Origin: JAJDAH01 sp964487605
GTDB lineage: Bacteria > Myxococcota_A > Polyangia > Polyangiales > Polyangiaceae
Direction of reading: 5' to 3'
Length of the DNA: 64,000 bases
Assembly (NCBI GenBank): GCA_964487605.1
Contig: CAZARU010000025.1
Location: 1 to 64,000, forward strand
Shown: positions 40,716 to 50,263 of the stretch, one piece after another
Numbering within the stretch: position 1 is the stretch's first letter
Layout of the letters: each line of letters starts with the position of its first letter
Made by a program: the position numbers and the translations under genes
The notes under the pieces: generated by a model
Database searches by the model: none
What the model was told of the DNA's origin: nothing
The model's input: the letters and a program-made list of their open reading frames with translations, nothing else

Positions 40716-42563
40716 GTGAGCGCGTCCTCAGCATCGGACCCCTACCTCGACCCGTCGGACGTTCGTCCAGGGCGGCGTCTGGGACGGTACCGCATCCTGA
40801 TCGGCGTCGCGCAGGGAGGCATGGCCCGCGTGTGGGCCGCGCAGCAGCACGGACAGCGCGGCTTCTCCAAGATCGTCGCCATCAAGACGATTCTGCCCTC
40901 TCTCGCGGCGGACCCTCAGTTCGAAACGATGTTCCTCGACGAGGCGCGCATCGCCGCGATGATCCACCACCCCAACGTCTGCGAGATCTTCGATCTCGGC
41001 GAAGAAGGCGGCGTGCTGTATCTCGCGATGGAGTGGATCCGCGGGGACAGCCTCGCCCGGATCATCAAGCCGCCAGTCCCCGGCTCGGACGAGGCGCCCG
41101 TCGCGCGCCGGCTGAACCCCCGTGGCGCGGCCCGCATCATCGCCGACGCCGCGGCGGGCCTCCACGCGGCGCACGAGCTGTGTGACGAGAACGGCGCGCG
41201 GCTCGACGTCGTGCATCGGGACGTGTCGCCGCAGAACGTCCTCGTCAGCGTCGACGGCAACGTGAAGGTGACCGACTTCGGCGTCGCCAAGGCGCTCGGA
41301 AGCATGCAAGAGGCGACGATGGCGGGCCAGGTGAAGGGCAAGGCCGCCTACATGTCGCCGGAGCAGGCGACGGGTGGACGCATCGACCGTCGGAGCGACA
41401 TCTTCGCCCTCGGGATCTGCCTGTACGAGGCCACGACCGGGGTCCGCCCCTTCGCCGGCGAGAATCAGCTCGCGACGCTCAGATCCGTGGCGAGCTGCAC
41501 GTTCGCCCCCCCGAGTGCCGCGGTGCCCGGCTACCCGAAGGACCTCGAGGCCATCGTGATGCGAGCGATGTCGGCGGACCCCATGCGGCGGTTCCCCACC
41601 GCCGAGCGAATGCAGCACGCGCTCGAGGAGTGGCTCGCGCGGTCCGGCCCCGTCGTGACGCGGACGCAGGTCGGAACGCTGGTGAGCGAGCGCATCGGCT
41701 TCGTCGTGGACGAGCGCCGGACACGAATCCGCGACGCCGCCCAGGTGTCCGGGGGGCGCGCCGAGATGCCCTCCGTGCCGGACCACGGGCTCCCACCCGA
41801 CCCGCCGTCGTCCGCTGGCTCGCAGCCGAGCGCTCAGGCGGTGAGCCAGGTGGCGATCTCCAGTTCTTTCGCCGCGCAGGGGGTCGCGAGCCGGACGCCG
41901 CCGCCCCACGTGGGGACCCCCGTATCGCAGGCCGCGGTCCCGCGCCCGCCGCCGGGCACGGCGAGCACGGTCCTGCTCGGCGTCGGGATCGGCCTCGGCG
42001 CCTTCGTGCTGATCGGAGGGCTCGGCGCGGCGAGCTGGCTCTTGCTCCGCGACTCGGGCCGCGGCGCGACCGCCTCGGTGGCGAGCGCTCCCACCGTACC
42101 GGCGGCTGCCGCCGTCGCTTCGACGACACCCGGCACGCAACCCGCGGCGCCCGACGAGCCACCTGCGGCAAAGGCCGATCCGCCCGCGACCGCGCCACTG
42201 CTCGAGCTCGTGCTCTCTCCGGTGTCCGCAACCGTTCACCTCGACGGCAAGCTCCTGCCGGCCGGAACGGCGCACATCGACAAGCCCACCGGCAGCGCCA
42301 AGGTGACGCTGCGCGTGCGCGCTCCGGGCCACGCCGAGAAGACGGTCATCGTCGACGGGGCGACGACCGATCCGCTCACGGTGACCCTGGAGCCCGAGAA
42401 GCCGAAGGAGCCGGAAACCGCGCCTGCGCCCGCACCCGCGGCGCCGGCGCCCGCACGGGCGACCCCGCCCGCGGAACCGAAGGCGACCGAGCCCAAGGCC
42501 CAGGAACCCCCGCCGAAGCCGAAGAAGAAGGTCGTCGCGGACATTCCCGACAATCCGTTCTGA
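40716..42563 (+). CDS. Ser/Thr protein kinase with TM segment and PEGA-like domain
   Basis: A 615-residue membrane kinase. Kinase motifs: VAQGGMARVW, VAIKTI, HRDVSPQN (a common myxobacterial variant of HRDIKPxN), DFGVAKALG and GKAAYMSPEQ. A linker rich in Pro and Ala follows, then a membrane segment near 418-445 (TVLLGVGIGLGAFVLIGG). The external part has a PEGA-like domain (LLELVLSPVSATVHLDG, then GTAHIDKPTGSAKVTLRV) and an Ala/Pro/Lys-rich tail ending in DIPDNPF. It precedes and is probably co-regulated with the TPR-like protein at 42622. The external ligand is unknown. Confidence 0.88.
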   Translation: MSASSASDPYLDPSDVRPGRRLGRYRILIGVAQGGMARVWAAQQHGQRGFSKIVAIKTILPSLAADPQFETMFLDEARIAAMIHHPNVCEIFDLGEEGGVLYLAMEWIRGDSLARIIKPPVPGSDEAPVARRLNPRGAARIIADAAAGLHAAHELCDENGARLDVVHRDVSPQNVLVSVDGNVKVTDFGVAKALGSMQEATMAGQVKGKAAYMSPEQATGGRIDRRSDIFALGICLYEATTGVRPFAGENQLATLRSVASCTFAPPSAAVPGYPKDLEAIVMRAMSADPMRRFPTAERMQHALEEWLARSGPVVTRTQVGTLVSERIGFVVDERRTRIRDAAQVSGGRAEMPSVPDHGLPPDPPSSAGSQPSAQAVSQVAISSSFAAQGVASRTPPPHVGTPVSQAAVPRPPPGTASTVLLGVGIGLGAFVLIGGLGAASWLLLRDSGRGATASVASAPTVPAAAAVASTTPGTQPAAPDEPPAAKADPPATAPLLELVLSPVSATVHLDGKLLPAGTAHIDKPTGSAKVTLRVRAPGHAEKTVIVDGATTDPLTVTLEPEKPKEPETAPAPAPAAPAPARATPPAEPKATEPKAQEPPPKPKKKVVADIPDNPF

Positions 42564-42606
42564 GACGCGGACCCGCCGCGCGACGTCGCTGTGGGCCCAC
42601 TTGCGC

Positions 42607-42612
42607 TACAGT
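42607..42612 (+). promoter_or_regulatory. -10-like TACAGT, probable leaderless promoter
   Basis: TACAGT ends 9 nt before ATG 42622, and so also supports that start over the upstream in-frame ATG. Confidence 0.5.
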
Positions 42613-42621
42613 CGGGCGCGG

Positions 42622-43560
42622 ATGGTGCGCCTCCTCGCCGCAGTGCTCGCCGCGACGCTGGCCGTCGCGCCCGCCGTCGCCGGCGCCGACGAGGACGCGG
42701 AGGTCGCGGAGGCGCGCAGGCTCTACAACGAGGCCACGCGCGCGTTCAAGGACGCGCGTCATCGTGACGCCGCACTGGCCTTCGAGGCCGCAAGCCGCCT
42801 GAAGCCGCACGCCGTCGCGCTGTACACGGCGGCGCAGGCCTGGGAGGCCGCGGGCGAGCCGGCACGCGCGGCCGATGCGTACGCCCTGGCGATTCTCACG
42901 CCCACGCTCAGCGTGGAGCAGGGCGAGCGCGCCCACACGCGCCTCACCGAGCTGCGGCAGGAGCTGGGCACGGTCGGCGTCGTCGGGAACGTCGAAGGTC
43001 GCGTACAGCTCGACGATCACAGCGAGGTGCAGATCCCGGCCACGCTCCACGGGACTCCGGGCGAGCACACGCTCCTGGTCATCCGCGCCGACGGAACCGC
43101 CGACCGGCGGAAGGTCACCCTGGTGGCCGGCGAATCGGTCGAGGTGGACGCCGGCGCCGTGGAAGCGGAGCCGGCGGACACGCCCCCCGCGAAGGCGCTC
43201 GCGGAGCCCAGGACGAAGGGCGTGACGGTCGAGGCGGCCACCGGCGACGGCCGCTCGCGCGTGCTCGAGACCGTCGGATTCGTCGCTGCAGGCGCCGGCC
43301 TCGCTACGCTCGGCGGTGCGGCGCTGCTCGGTGTTTCGGCCAGCAGCGCGGAGGACACCTACAAGCGTTCGCCGACGCGGGCCACCCTGGACCACGCGCG
43401 CGGTCTGGAGACCCGGACGAACGTCCTGCTCGTCGTCGGCGGCGTGCTCACGGTCGGTGGCGTCGGCCTCGTCGTGTGGCAGTCCACGAAGGCGCCCGGG
43501 CCCGCGGAAGCACAGGTCGGCCTCGGCGCCGGCTCGGTGTGGGCGAAGGGGCGCTTCTGA
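42622..43560 (+). CDS. Exported TPR-like protein with C-terminal hydrophobic segments
   Basis: About 312 residues. A signal peptide (LLAAVLAATLAVAPAVAGA) is followed by a helical repeat block (DEDAEVAEARRLYNEATRAF, then FEAASRLKPHAVALYTAAQAW) that resembles a TPR pair. A PEGA-like beta unit (EGRVQLDDHSEVQIPATL) and a final region with two hydrophobic segments (VGFVAAGAGLATLGGAALLGV and LLVVGGVLTVGGVGLVVWQ) follow. Proteins of this architecture are commonly encoded next to kinase-PEGA genes in myxobacteria. The next gene starts at its stop (TGATG overlap). Function unknown. Confidence 0.72.
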   Translation: MVRLLAAVLAATLAVAPAVAGADEDAEVAEARRLYNEATRAFKDARHRDAALAFEAASRLKPHAVALYTAAQAWEAAGEPARAADAYALAILTPTLSVEQGERAHTRLTELRQELGTVGVVGNVEGRVQLDDHSEVQIPATLHGTPGEHTLLVIRADGTADRRKVTLVAGESVEVDAGAVEAEPADTPPAKALAEPRTKGVTVEAATGDGRSRVLETVGFVAAGAGLATLGGAALLGVSASSAEDTYKRSPTRATLDHARGLETRTNVLLVVGGVLTVGGVGLVVWQSTKAPGPAEAQVGLGAGSVWAKGRF

Positions 43561-45071
43561 TGCGCGCCCTCGCGATCGCCCACGCCGCGGGTGCCGTGGT
43601 CTTCGCGGCCTGCAGTCTGGATCTCGACGAGGGACTCCTCGCGCCGAAGGACGGCGGTGCGGGCGATGCGTCGGTCGAGAGCGGCCCCGGCGGCGGCGCG
43701 GGCGATGGCGGTTCCGCCGGCTCGATGGCGGGCTCCGCGGGGACGGGGAACGCCGCCGGAACGGGCGCCACCGGAGGGATCGGGCCAATCCCCGACGCCG
43801 GAGCGTGTGACGGCGCCGGCACGTGCGTCGTCCCCGACAACGGATGCCTGGTGGGTCAGTGCGTGGCCGGCGAGTGCGTCTACGACATCTGTCCGGGGGC
43901 GGGCGCGTGCGAGTCGAGCGTCTGCGACACCACGACCAAGACTTGCTCCGCTCCGGCGGCGTACTCCTTCCACGCCCACGAGTTCTCCGTGGGCGACGGC
44001 CTCGTGTGCGGTGATCCGCGCCACTGCGTCGCCGCGCTCGGGGACTTCGTCGTCGCCGCCACCAGCGGCGGCGTCCGCGCCTGGAGGGTGCTGTCCGCCC
44101 GGGACCCACAGTCGGTCGCCGTGGATCAACCCCCGTTCGCCGTGCTCCGCATCGCCGTGAGCGGTGACCGGCTGCTCCTTCTCGGCCCGACCGCCGGCGG
44201 CAAGCTGTCCCTCGCGTGGATCGACCGTCCCACGACCCCGCTGGTCTCCACGCTGGCTGCGACCTCCGTCGCCGTGTCCTTCACCGGGACCATCGACCAC
44301 GTGTTTCCAGCCGCCGGCGACGGCTTCTTCCTGGTCAAGCACAACGAAGCCGAAGCGTTCCCGACCGCCCTCATCCAGTTGCCGCTGACCAGCACGTCCA
44401 CGGTCACGCAGGTACAGTCACCCGGAATCACCGCCGGCTCGGTGATCGTCGGCGCGAGCGGCACGAAGCTCCTGGCCTTTCGCGTCGAGACCGGCGCGGG
44501 GACCTTCAACCCGATGTTCAGCTTCGAGAACGACGCGGGCACGGTGAGTGCACAGAACGGCGGAGAGAGCCCGCTGGCCGTGACCGACGAGGTGCCGCCC
44601 GCGCTCGGCGCCCATCAGTTCATGCCGGCACCCGGCGGCGCGCTCCTTTGGACGACGAACCGCGTGGTCCGGATCGACGTGGACAACGCAGAGTCCCAGG
44701 ACGTCCGGTTCTTGCTCCCGCTCGCCGAAGGCGAGACGGCGCTCAGCGCCACGCGCAGCGTCGCTCTCGAGAACTACGTGCCCGCACAGGGCATCAACGC
44801 CAACCTCGCGGGTCCCGCGGCTCAGATCGACACCGAAACGTTCCTGGTGACGGCCGCGGATCCATCGAACGTGGCGCAGACGGCGGTTCGCCTCGTCAAG
44901 CGAGCGGGGGACACGCTCACGCTCGACACGTCCAAGCGCTGGGTGCTCTCGGTCGCCCCCACGGCGATCGCCGCATTCGCGGGGCCGCGCTTCGGCTTCG
45001 TGCTGGTTCCCGCCGCGCCGCTGCTCGCGACGCAGCCGTCCGTCCACGTGTTCGACCCGGCCTGCAACTGA
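43560..45071 (+). CDS. Gly-linked lipoprotein with propeller-like domain
   Basis: A 503-residue lipoprotein. The signal peptide ends at the lipobox FAAC near residue 18. A Gly/Ser-rich linker (~30-75) is followed by a Cys-rich module (CVVPDNGCLVGQCVAGECVYD through TKTCSAPAAY) of the type seen in other secreted proteins here. The C-terminal ~350 residues are beta-rich repeats (GDFVVAATSGGVRAWRVL, then LLLLGPTAGGKLSLAWID) consistent with a propeller. The start codon overlaps the upstream stop by one base (TGATG). Convergent with 45085. Surface location is expected; ligand unknown. Confidence 0.75.
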   Translation: MRALAIAHAAGAVVFAACSLDLDEGLLAPKDGGAGDASVESGPGGGAGDGGSAGSMAGSAGTGNAAGTGATGGIGPIPDAGACDGAGTCVVPDNGCLVGQCVAGECVYDICPGAGACESSVCDTTTKTCSAPAAYSFHAHEFSVGDGLVCGDPRHCVAALGDFVVAATSGGVRAWRVLSARDPQSVAVDQPPFAVLRIAVSGDRLLLLGPTAGGKLSLAWIDRPTTPLVSTLAATSVAVSFTGTIDHVFPAAGDGFFLVKHNEAEAFPTALIQLPLTSTSTVTQVQSPGITAGSVIVGASGTKLLAFRVETGAGTFNPMFSFENDAGTVSAQNGGESPLAVTDEVPPALGAHQFMPAPGGALLWTTNRVVRIDVDNAESQDVRFLLPLAEGETALSATRSVALENYVPAQGINANLAGPAAQIDTETFLVTAADPSNVAQTAVRLVKRAGDTLTLDTSKRWVLSVAPTAIAAFAGPRFGFVLVPAAPLLATQPSVHVFDPACN

Positions 45072-45084
45072 GGGACGGCGCCCG

Positions 45085-45552
45085 TCACCGCGCGGAAGCG
45101 CTGGGGGCGGGGGCGACGCCGGCGCCCACGCGCGCCGCCAGCTCCGCGGGATGGAGACAGTAGCCGACGCACTGGATGAAGATCTCCTGCTGGGCACGCA
45201 TCGCCTGGACCTCACCCGGGGCGTAGCTCGTGGCCATCCACTCCGAGCACGCACGACTGCAGAGTGAGTACTGGCACTTCTGGTCGCCGGCACACTGGGC
45301 GCTCACGGCGGCATGGCGCTCTGCCCCCGCCAGACGCTCACGGCCGTCGGTGAGCGCGTTGCCGGAAGACGTTCCCGCCGCTCGCGGAGGTGAGTTCGCT
45401 CTCAGCCGGGAGGAGAAGAACAGCGTCGGGACGGTGGACGACGGCGCCGCACGAGCAGACTCGTTCGAAGAAGTGAACTGTCGGACGAAGAATCCGGCTC
45501 CGAATCCGACGAGCACGACCACGAAGGCCTTGGTGGCCGTGTTCGACGTCAA
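45085..45552 (-). CDS. Small membrane-anchored protein with four conserved-type Cys
   Basis: A 155-residue protein. An N-terminal hydrophobic segment (AFVVVLVGFGAGFFVRQF) anchors it with the C-terminus outside. A Ser/Ala-rich linker is followed by a helical part with paired Cys, CAGDQKCQYSLCSRAC and IQCVGYC, reminiscent of small disulfide-linked periplasmic proteins. TTG 45552 is chosen because it gives a TTGA overlap with the preceding stop, the pattern used throughout this strand. It is the last gene of the TonB-receptor operon. Function unknown. Confidence 0.65.
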   Translation of the reverse strand: MTSNTATKAFVVVLVGFGAGFFVRQFTSSNESARAAPSSTVPTLFFSSRLRANSPPRAAGTSSGNALTDGRERLAGAERHAAVSAQCAGDQKCQYSLCSRACSEWMATSYAPGEVQAMRAQQEIFIQCVGYCLHPAELAARVGAGVAPAPSASAR

Positions 45553-46598
45553 TTGACCTGGACCCGGACTCGAACCCACTCCACACCGCCGCGGTTGTCG
45601 TGCACGACCGCCCACACGTTCATCGGCCCCGTCTTCTTCGGGGCCCTGAACTCGGTTCCGTAGTCTTCGTTCCAGCCACGGAGCGCGTCGTTGAGTAGGC
45701 GCACGTCGGACTTCAGACCGCCACGATCCACGTAGTAGTTGATCCACATCTGCTCCTCGAGCTCCTTCGACTCGAGGTTCGACGAAATGTGGTCCCGTTC
45801 GGCGCTGGCGCGATCGACGATGGGCTTGATCTCGAACTTGGGACACTTCTCGTCACCGTCGTCTTCGCACGCGAACACGCAGGGAACGTTGCCCGCCTGG
45901 CAGTCCACCGGCTCGGGGGGATCGTTCGATCGGTCCGCACAGTCCGCCCCGATGCAGATGGGATCGACGGGAACGCCGTTGAACTCGAACCCGGTCACGA
46001 TGGGGTTCGTGTTCCGGATCGACTCGTACGAGTAGACCGCCGTGTACCCCGCCACGAAATGCTCCGGTCCGAGCCGCTTCGTCATCTCTGCGTCCGCGAA
46101 GCAGGCGATGGGGAACTCGAACGAGCCTCCGCCGCTCGGTGCCGGCCCGATGACGCCTCCGCACGCCGCGAAGAACACGTAGCTCAGGCCGTAGCGCGGC
46201 TGCGCCGGGTCCTGCGGAGGAGGCCGCTCGGAGATGATCGACGACGGGACGCGGAACGTGAACTCGTTGCCGAAGCACACGTTGACGTCGGCCCCGGGAT
46301 CACAGGCGACGCTGCCGAGGTCGGCACCGGCGAAACTCTCGAAGCAGCCGGCGAAGAGGTCGCCCGCGGGATTCTTGCAACCCGACAGCCACATCACCTG
46401 CACGTCGCGCGGCGCGCGCGACGTGCCGTCGTGCCACAGCATGCTGAGCGTGACGTCTTCGCCGGGGGCGGCGTACGGCCTGTCCTTCTGGACGGCGAGC
46501 ACCCGGAGCGTCTTGATCTCGCTCGGGGGGTCGAAGTCTGGCGCGCAGGCGAGGGACGCCGCGGCACAGACGGCGGCGAGGAGGCACCGCGGCTCCAT
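45549..46598 (-). CDS. Secreted lipoprotein with Cys-rich domains, partner of TonB-receptor fusion
   Basis: A 349-residue lipoprotein. The signal peptide (LLAAVCAAASLACAP) ends at the lipobox SLAC. The mature part has three stretches. The first (DPPSEIKTLRVLAVQKDRPYAAPGEDVTLSML) looks like an Ig-like beta domain. The second has several Cys (CKNPAGDLFAGC, CDPGADVNVC). The third is a mixed domain with CADRSNDPPEPVDCQAGNVPC. The gene is second in the operon, starting within the stop of the TonB-receptor gene (TGATG) and overlapping the next by 4 nt. It may assist substrate capture for the receptor. I recognise no family. Confidence 0.75.
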   Translation of the reverse strand: MEPRCLLAAVCAAASLACAPDFDPPSEIKTLRVLAVQKDRPYAAPGEDVTLSMLWHDGTSRAPRDVQVMWLSGCKNPAGDLFAGCFESFAGADLGSVACDPGADVNVCFGNEFTFRVPSSIISERPPPQDPAQPRYGLSYVFFAACGGVIGPAPSGGGSFEFPIACFADAEMTKRLGPEHFVAGYTAVYSYESIRNTNPIVTGFEFNGVPVDPICIGADCADRSNDPPEPVDCQAGNVPCVFACEDDGDEKCPKFEIKPIVDRASAERDHISSNLESKELEEQMWINYYVDRGGLKSDVRLLNDALRGWNEDYGTEFRAPKKTGPMNVWAVVHDNRGGVEWVRVRVQVN

Positions 46599-49381
46599 CA
46601 GAACTCTCCTCGTAGCCCGAAGCTCGGGATGATGGGTAGGCCCTGCTGCACCTGACTCTGCGTGAAGTCGTAGTTGTAGAAGACGGCCTCGGCCGCGGCG
46701 TTGTTGTAGACGTTCTGAATGTCCAGGAACGCCGAGAGCTGCCACGTGCGAAAGCGCCAGCGCTTGTCCACCCGCATGTCGAGCTGGTGGAACAGGGGTA
46801 GCCTCTCGCTGAAGGGTTCGCCTTGAATGGGCGTGTACGCGCCGGCGTCTGCGGCGTACAGCGCGGTCAGCGACGGTGGGCGCAAGACGGGTGTCGTCAG
46901 CGGACCGGAGATCACGCGGAACCGCGCGCCGAACTCCCAGCCACGTGGAAGGCGATAGCTTCCGAGCACCGTCACGTTGTGCGTCTGGTCGAACTCGAAC
47001 AAGCGCTCGTCGGCGTCCGGCCCATCTTGCCGGATTGAACGGGACAGCGTGTAGGCGAGCCACCCGAAGAACTTGCGATCGGGCTTGTACTTGAGGAGCG
47101 TCTCCATCCCGACGACGTAGCCGGTGCCGTCGTTGTTGTAGTCGAAGCCGCCGCTGAAGTTCGGGGTGCGCGCCACGAGCTGCGACATGTCCTTGTAGAA
47201 GCCCTCGACGCCGACCTCGACCTCGCGCGTGAGTTCCTGCTCGACGCCCACGCCGTAGTGTACCGAGCGATTCGACGCGAGGCCCGGGGTGCCGAAGACC
47301 TCGTCGGTCTCCTGGAACTGCGGAGGCTGATGGAACACGCCCACGCCGCCCTTGAGCGTGGTGCGGAGCTTCTTCTTCGTGGGGTCGGGTCCACCGTCCT
47401 CGGGGCTCACGAGATCGTAGCGCGCGTTGAGGCGAGGGCTCAGATCGGCGTTGCCGCTGTCCCGCGCGTAGTCGATGCGCAGGCCGGGAACGACCCGAAG
47501 GCGGTCGCTCGGCGTGAGCTCCGCCTCGAGGTACCAGGCCGGTCGGAATGCCGTGCTGCTCTCCTTGGTCTCCTGGATGGGTCGCGTGGTGAACGGCCCT
47601 GGGGCGGGCTCACCCGGGCGGGGGGGCGGCGGAGCGCGCACCAGCACGTCGAAGGGGGCCACGAGGAAGTCGAGGCCGGCGTTGAGCTTCACGCCCTTCG
47701 ACAGCTTGAAGCCGAGCTCGGAGCGGTAGTTGACGGGGTAGACGGTGATCTGGAACAGGAACGTCCCGAGCGAGAAGTCCACGACGCTGCGACCGACGCC
47801 CACCATGGTGCGCAGATCGACGTCGGGTGTCAGGGCCGTCTCGTAGAGCGCCTGTGAGCGGAAGAAACGCGTGGCGAACCGCAGGTTGCCGCCGAAGCCG
47901 GGATCCTGCGCGAGCGGATCGCGAATGAGGATCTCGAACCGGTCGTCGGTGCCGAAGAAGCGCAGGCTCAGGCGCGAATCGTCGTTCGGCTTGGTTTCCG
48001 CGATCACCTGGTAGTCGTGGTACACGGGCGCGCTCGTCACACCGGCGCCCGCCTCCTCGAGGACCGGCTTCAGCCACGCGTCGATCCAGCTCCTGCGACC
48101 TCCCGCGGCGAAGCTCCACCCCTTCACCGGGCCGAGAGGTCCCTGGACGAGCACGCGTGCGTCGATGAGGTCTACTTGCGCGAGCCCGTGGTAGCACCCG
48201 GTCCGGTCGGTCGCCTTGCCGTAGTCACCGAAGCAACGAGTGTCGGGCGCCTTCAGCCCAACGTCCACGATGCCGCCCATCACCCGGCCATAACGGGCGC
48301 TGAAGTTCCCGGGGTAGAAGTCGATGCGCTCCAGAAGTTCGGTGGGGATGACGCTGCTGAGACCGCCGAAGTGGTAGATGAGCGGCACGTCCGCGCCGTC
48401 GACGAACGTCTCGGTGTCCTCGGGCGCGGACCCGCGGACGATGAGCAACCCGATGAGCCCGGGCGGTCGAGCGACGCCGGGCAAGCTCTGGATGGAACGG
48501 AGCGCGTCGCCGCTGGTACCGGGGATACGTGAGATTTCTCGTCGCTCCAGGGTTCGCCGCGTCACCTCGCGCGCGGGGCGCTCGCCCTGCACGAGCACCT
48601 CGAGGCCCGTGGCTTCGGCCGCGAGCCTGTAGACGACGTCCGTCGCCTCCCCGACCGCGACCTCTTCTGCCACGTCCACCGGCGCGAAGCCCGCTGCCGC
48701 GACGCGAACTCGGTACCGACCCGGCGGAACGTCCTCGAGACTCCACACGCCCTGACCGTCGGTGGTCACACGCCGCTCGAACCCCCTCGGTCCGGTCACC
48801 AGGAGCTCGACCCCCGCGAGCGGCACGTTGCCGTCGGCGAGATTCACGACGCCGCCCAGGTTGCCGGTCTTGGGCGGTGCCGGCGGTGGCGGGGCCGGCT
48901 TGCCGGGTTCCGGCGGCGCGACCCGCAGCGTGAACGAGTAGCGGTAGAGGATCTTGGCGGGGATGGCCGTCCCGTCTCGCTTGGCCGGCTCGAACTCGAA
49001 GCTCCTGGCGGCGGCCGACGCCGCCTCGTCGAAGCCGTTGCCCGCCGGTTCGACGACCTCGACCTCGGTGACCTTGCCGGACGCATCGATCGTGAGCCGC
49101 AGCACGACGTCGGCTTCGAGCCCCGCCTTGGACGCCTCCGGCGGATACGGGGCGTCCACGAACTTGAGGAGTCTGGGCATCTCCAGACGCGGCTTCGGGG
49201 CGGGGGCCGCTTCCTCCTTCGTGATGGCGCCAGAGGTGCCACGCGGGATCGCCCCCGGGCCGCGATCGCCGCCTTCGTCTTCGGCTTGCTGCGCGCGAGC
49301 GGGGACCGCCAGCGCGAAGCCGAGTGCTCCCGCGAGGAGCGCCAGCCGCCGGGGGCGGTGAGTGAGCGGCCGGCGAGCCAT
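46598..49381 (-). CDS. TonB-dependent receptor with N-terminal TonB_C and carboxypeptidase-regulatory domains
   Basis: A 927-residue outer-membrane receptor with an unusual front end. After the signal peptide, residues ~65-155 form a TonB_C-like domain (VDAPYPPEASKAGLEADVVL, then VTEVEVVEPAGNGFDEAA), normally found in the energy transducer itself. A carboxypeptidase regulatory-like beta domain (about 175-255) and a plug region (RSIQSLPGVARPPGLIG, ETFVDGADVPLIYHFGG, ARYGRVMGGIVDV) come next. The barrel fills about 400-927, with terminal strands ending in SFGLRGEF. TonB_C-bearing receptors are known in Myxococcota; this is one with the full set. The two genes downstream are its probable partners. 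Substrate unknown. Confidence 0.87.
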   Translation of the reverse strand: MARRPLTHRPRRLALLAGALGFALAVPARAQQAEDEGGDRGPGAIPRGTSGAITKEEAAPAPKPRLEMPRLLKFVDAPYPPEASKAGLEADVVLRLTIDASGKVTEVEVVEPAGNGFDEAASAAARSFEFEPAKRDGTAIPAKILYRYSFTLRVAPPEPGKPAPPPPAPPKTGNLGGVVNLADGNVPLAGVELLVTGPRGFERRVTTDGQGVWSLEDVPPGRYRVRVAAAGFAPVDVAEEVAVGEATDVVYRLAAEATGLEVLVQGERPAREVTRRTLERREISRIPGTSGDALRSIQSLPGVARPPGLIGLLIVRGSAPEDTETFVDGADVPLIYHFGGLSSVIPTELLERIDFYPGNFSARYGRVMGGIVDVGLKAPDTRCFGDYGKATDRTGCYHGLAQVDLIDARVLVQGPLGPVKGWSFAAGGRRSWIDAWLKPVLEEAGAGVTSAPVYHDYQVIAETKPNDDSRLSLRFFGTDDRFEILIRDPLAQDPGFGGNLRFATRFFRSQALYETALTPDVDLRTMVGVGRSVVDFSLGTFLFQITVYPVNYRSELGFKLSKGVKLNAGLDFLVAPFDVLVRAPPPPRPGEPAPGPFTTRPIQETKESSTAFRPAWYLEAELTPSDRLRVVPGLRIDYARDSGNADLSPRLNARYDLVSPEDGGPDPTKKKLRTTLKGGVGVFHQPPQFQETDEVFGTPGLASNRSVHYGVGVEQELTREVEVGVEGFYKDMSQLVARTPNFSGGFDYNNDGTGYVVGMETLLKYKPDRKFFGWLAYTLSRSIRQDGPDADERLFEFDQTHNVTVLGSYRLPRGWEFGARFRVISGPLTTPVLRPPSLTALYAADAGAYTPIQGEPFSERLPLFHQLDMRVDKRWRFRTWQLSAFLDIQNVYNNAAAEAVFYNYDFTQSQVQQGLPIIPSFGLRGEF

Positions 49382-49480
49382 GCGAGGCGAAGGGCTACCG
49401 CGACGGGCCACTCGGCTCAAGTCTTCGTTCGCGTCACCAGCCAGCTTGAGGCGCACGCCGGCCGGAAGTACCCCCACCTC

Positions 49481-50263
49481 GTGAAGGTCGCCACCTGGAA
49501 CGTGAACTCCATCCGCGCGAGGGAAGCCTACGTGGTGGAATGGCTGCGACAGAACGAGCCGGACGTCGTCGCCATGCAGGAGACGAAGGTAATAGACGAC
49601 GACTTCCCCACGGAGGCATTCACGCGCGTCGGGTACGAAGTCGTGATGGCGGGACAGAAATCCTACAACGGTGTCGCCATCGCCTCTCGACGGCGCATCT
49701 CCGACGTCGTGATCGGACTGCCCGGGCAGTCGCCCGATGCCGACCGTCGCTCCATCGCCGCCATCATCGATGGCGTCACGGTGGTCAGCGTCTACGTCCC
49801 GAACGGGAAGCGGCCCGATTCACCGGACTTCGAGGAGAAGATCGCGTGGCTGGGATGCCTTCGCCAGAGCATGATCGACCGGGGCGTCTCCGAGCGCCCG
49901 GTGCTCCTGGCGGGTGACTTCAACGTCGCGCTCGAGGAGCGAGACGTGTGGGATCCCGACGCCTACCGTGGAAAGCTGCACTTCCACCCGCGCGAGCACG
50001 AAGCCATGCGGGCGCTCCTCGACGTGGGCCTCGTGGACGCGTACCGCCTGCACGAGCCCGGCACGGGGAAGTACTCGTGGTGGGACTACCGGGGTGGCTC
50101 CTTCCACAAGAACGAGGGACTGCGCATCGACTACGTGTTCCTGTCGCGAAGCCTGGTCCCTCGCTGCATCGGCGCGACCATGGATCGCAACGCCCGGAAG
50201 AAGTCACCGCTCGGACCGCCTTCGGACCACGTCCCCGTGATGGTTCAGCTCGCCGACGTCTGA
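49481..50263 (+). CDS. xth: Exodeoxyribonuclease III
   Basis: A 260-residue DNA repair nuclease of the AP endonuclease/ExoIII family. The motifs are all present: TWNVNSIRA, QETKV, YVPNGK, GDFNVAL, the WWDYRGGSF block and the C-terminal catalytic SDHVPV. It removes 3' blocks and cleaves at abasic sites. GTG 49481 fits the family N-terminus (VKVATWNVNSIRA). It is divergent from the TonB-receptor gene and convergent with the DUF1704 gene, overlapping the latter's 3' end by 19 nt. Confidence 0.93.
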   Translation: MKVATWNVNSIRAREAYVVEWLRQNEPDVVAMQETKVIDDDFPTEAFTRVGYEVVMAGQKSYNGVAIASRRRISDVVIGLPGQSPDADRRSIAAIIDGVTVVSVYVPNGKRPDSPDFEEKIAWLGCLRQSMIDRGVSERPVLLAGDFNVALEERDVWDPDAYRGKLHFHPREHEAMRALLDVGLVDAYRLHEPGTGKYSWWDYRGGSFHKNEGLRIDYVFLSRSLVPRCIGATMDRNARKKSPLGPPSDHVPVMVQLADV

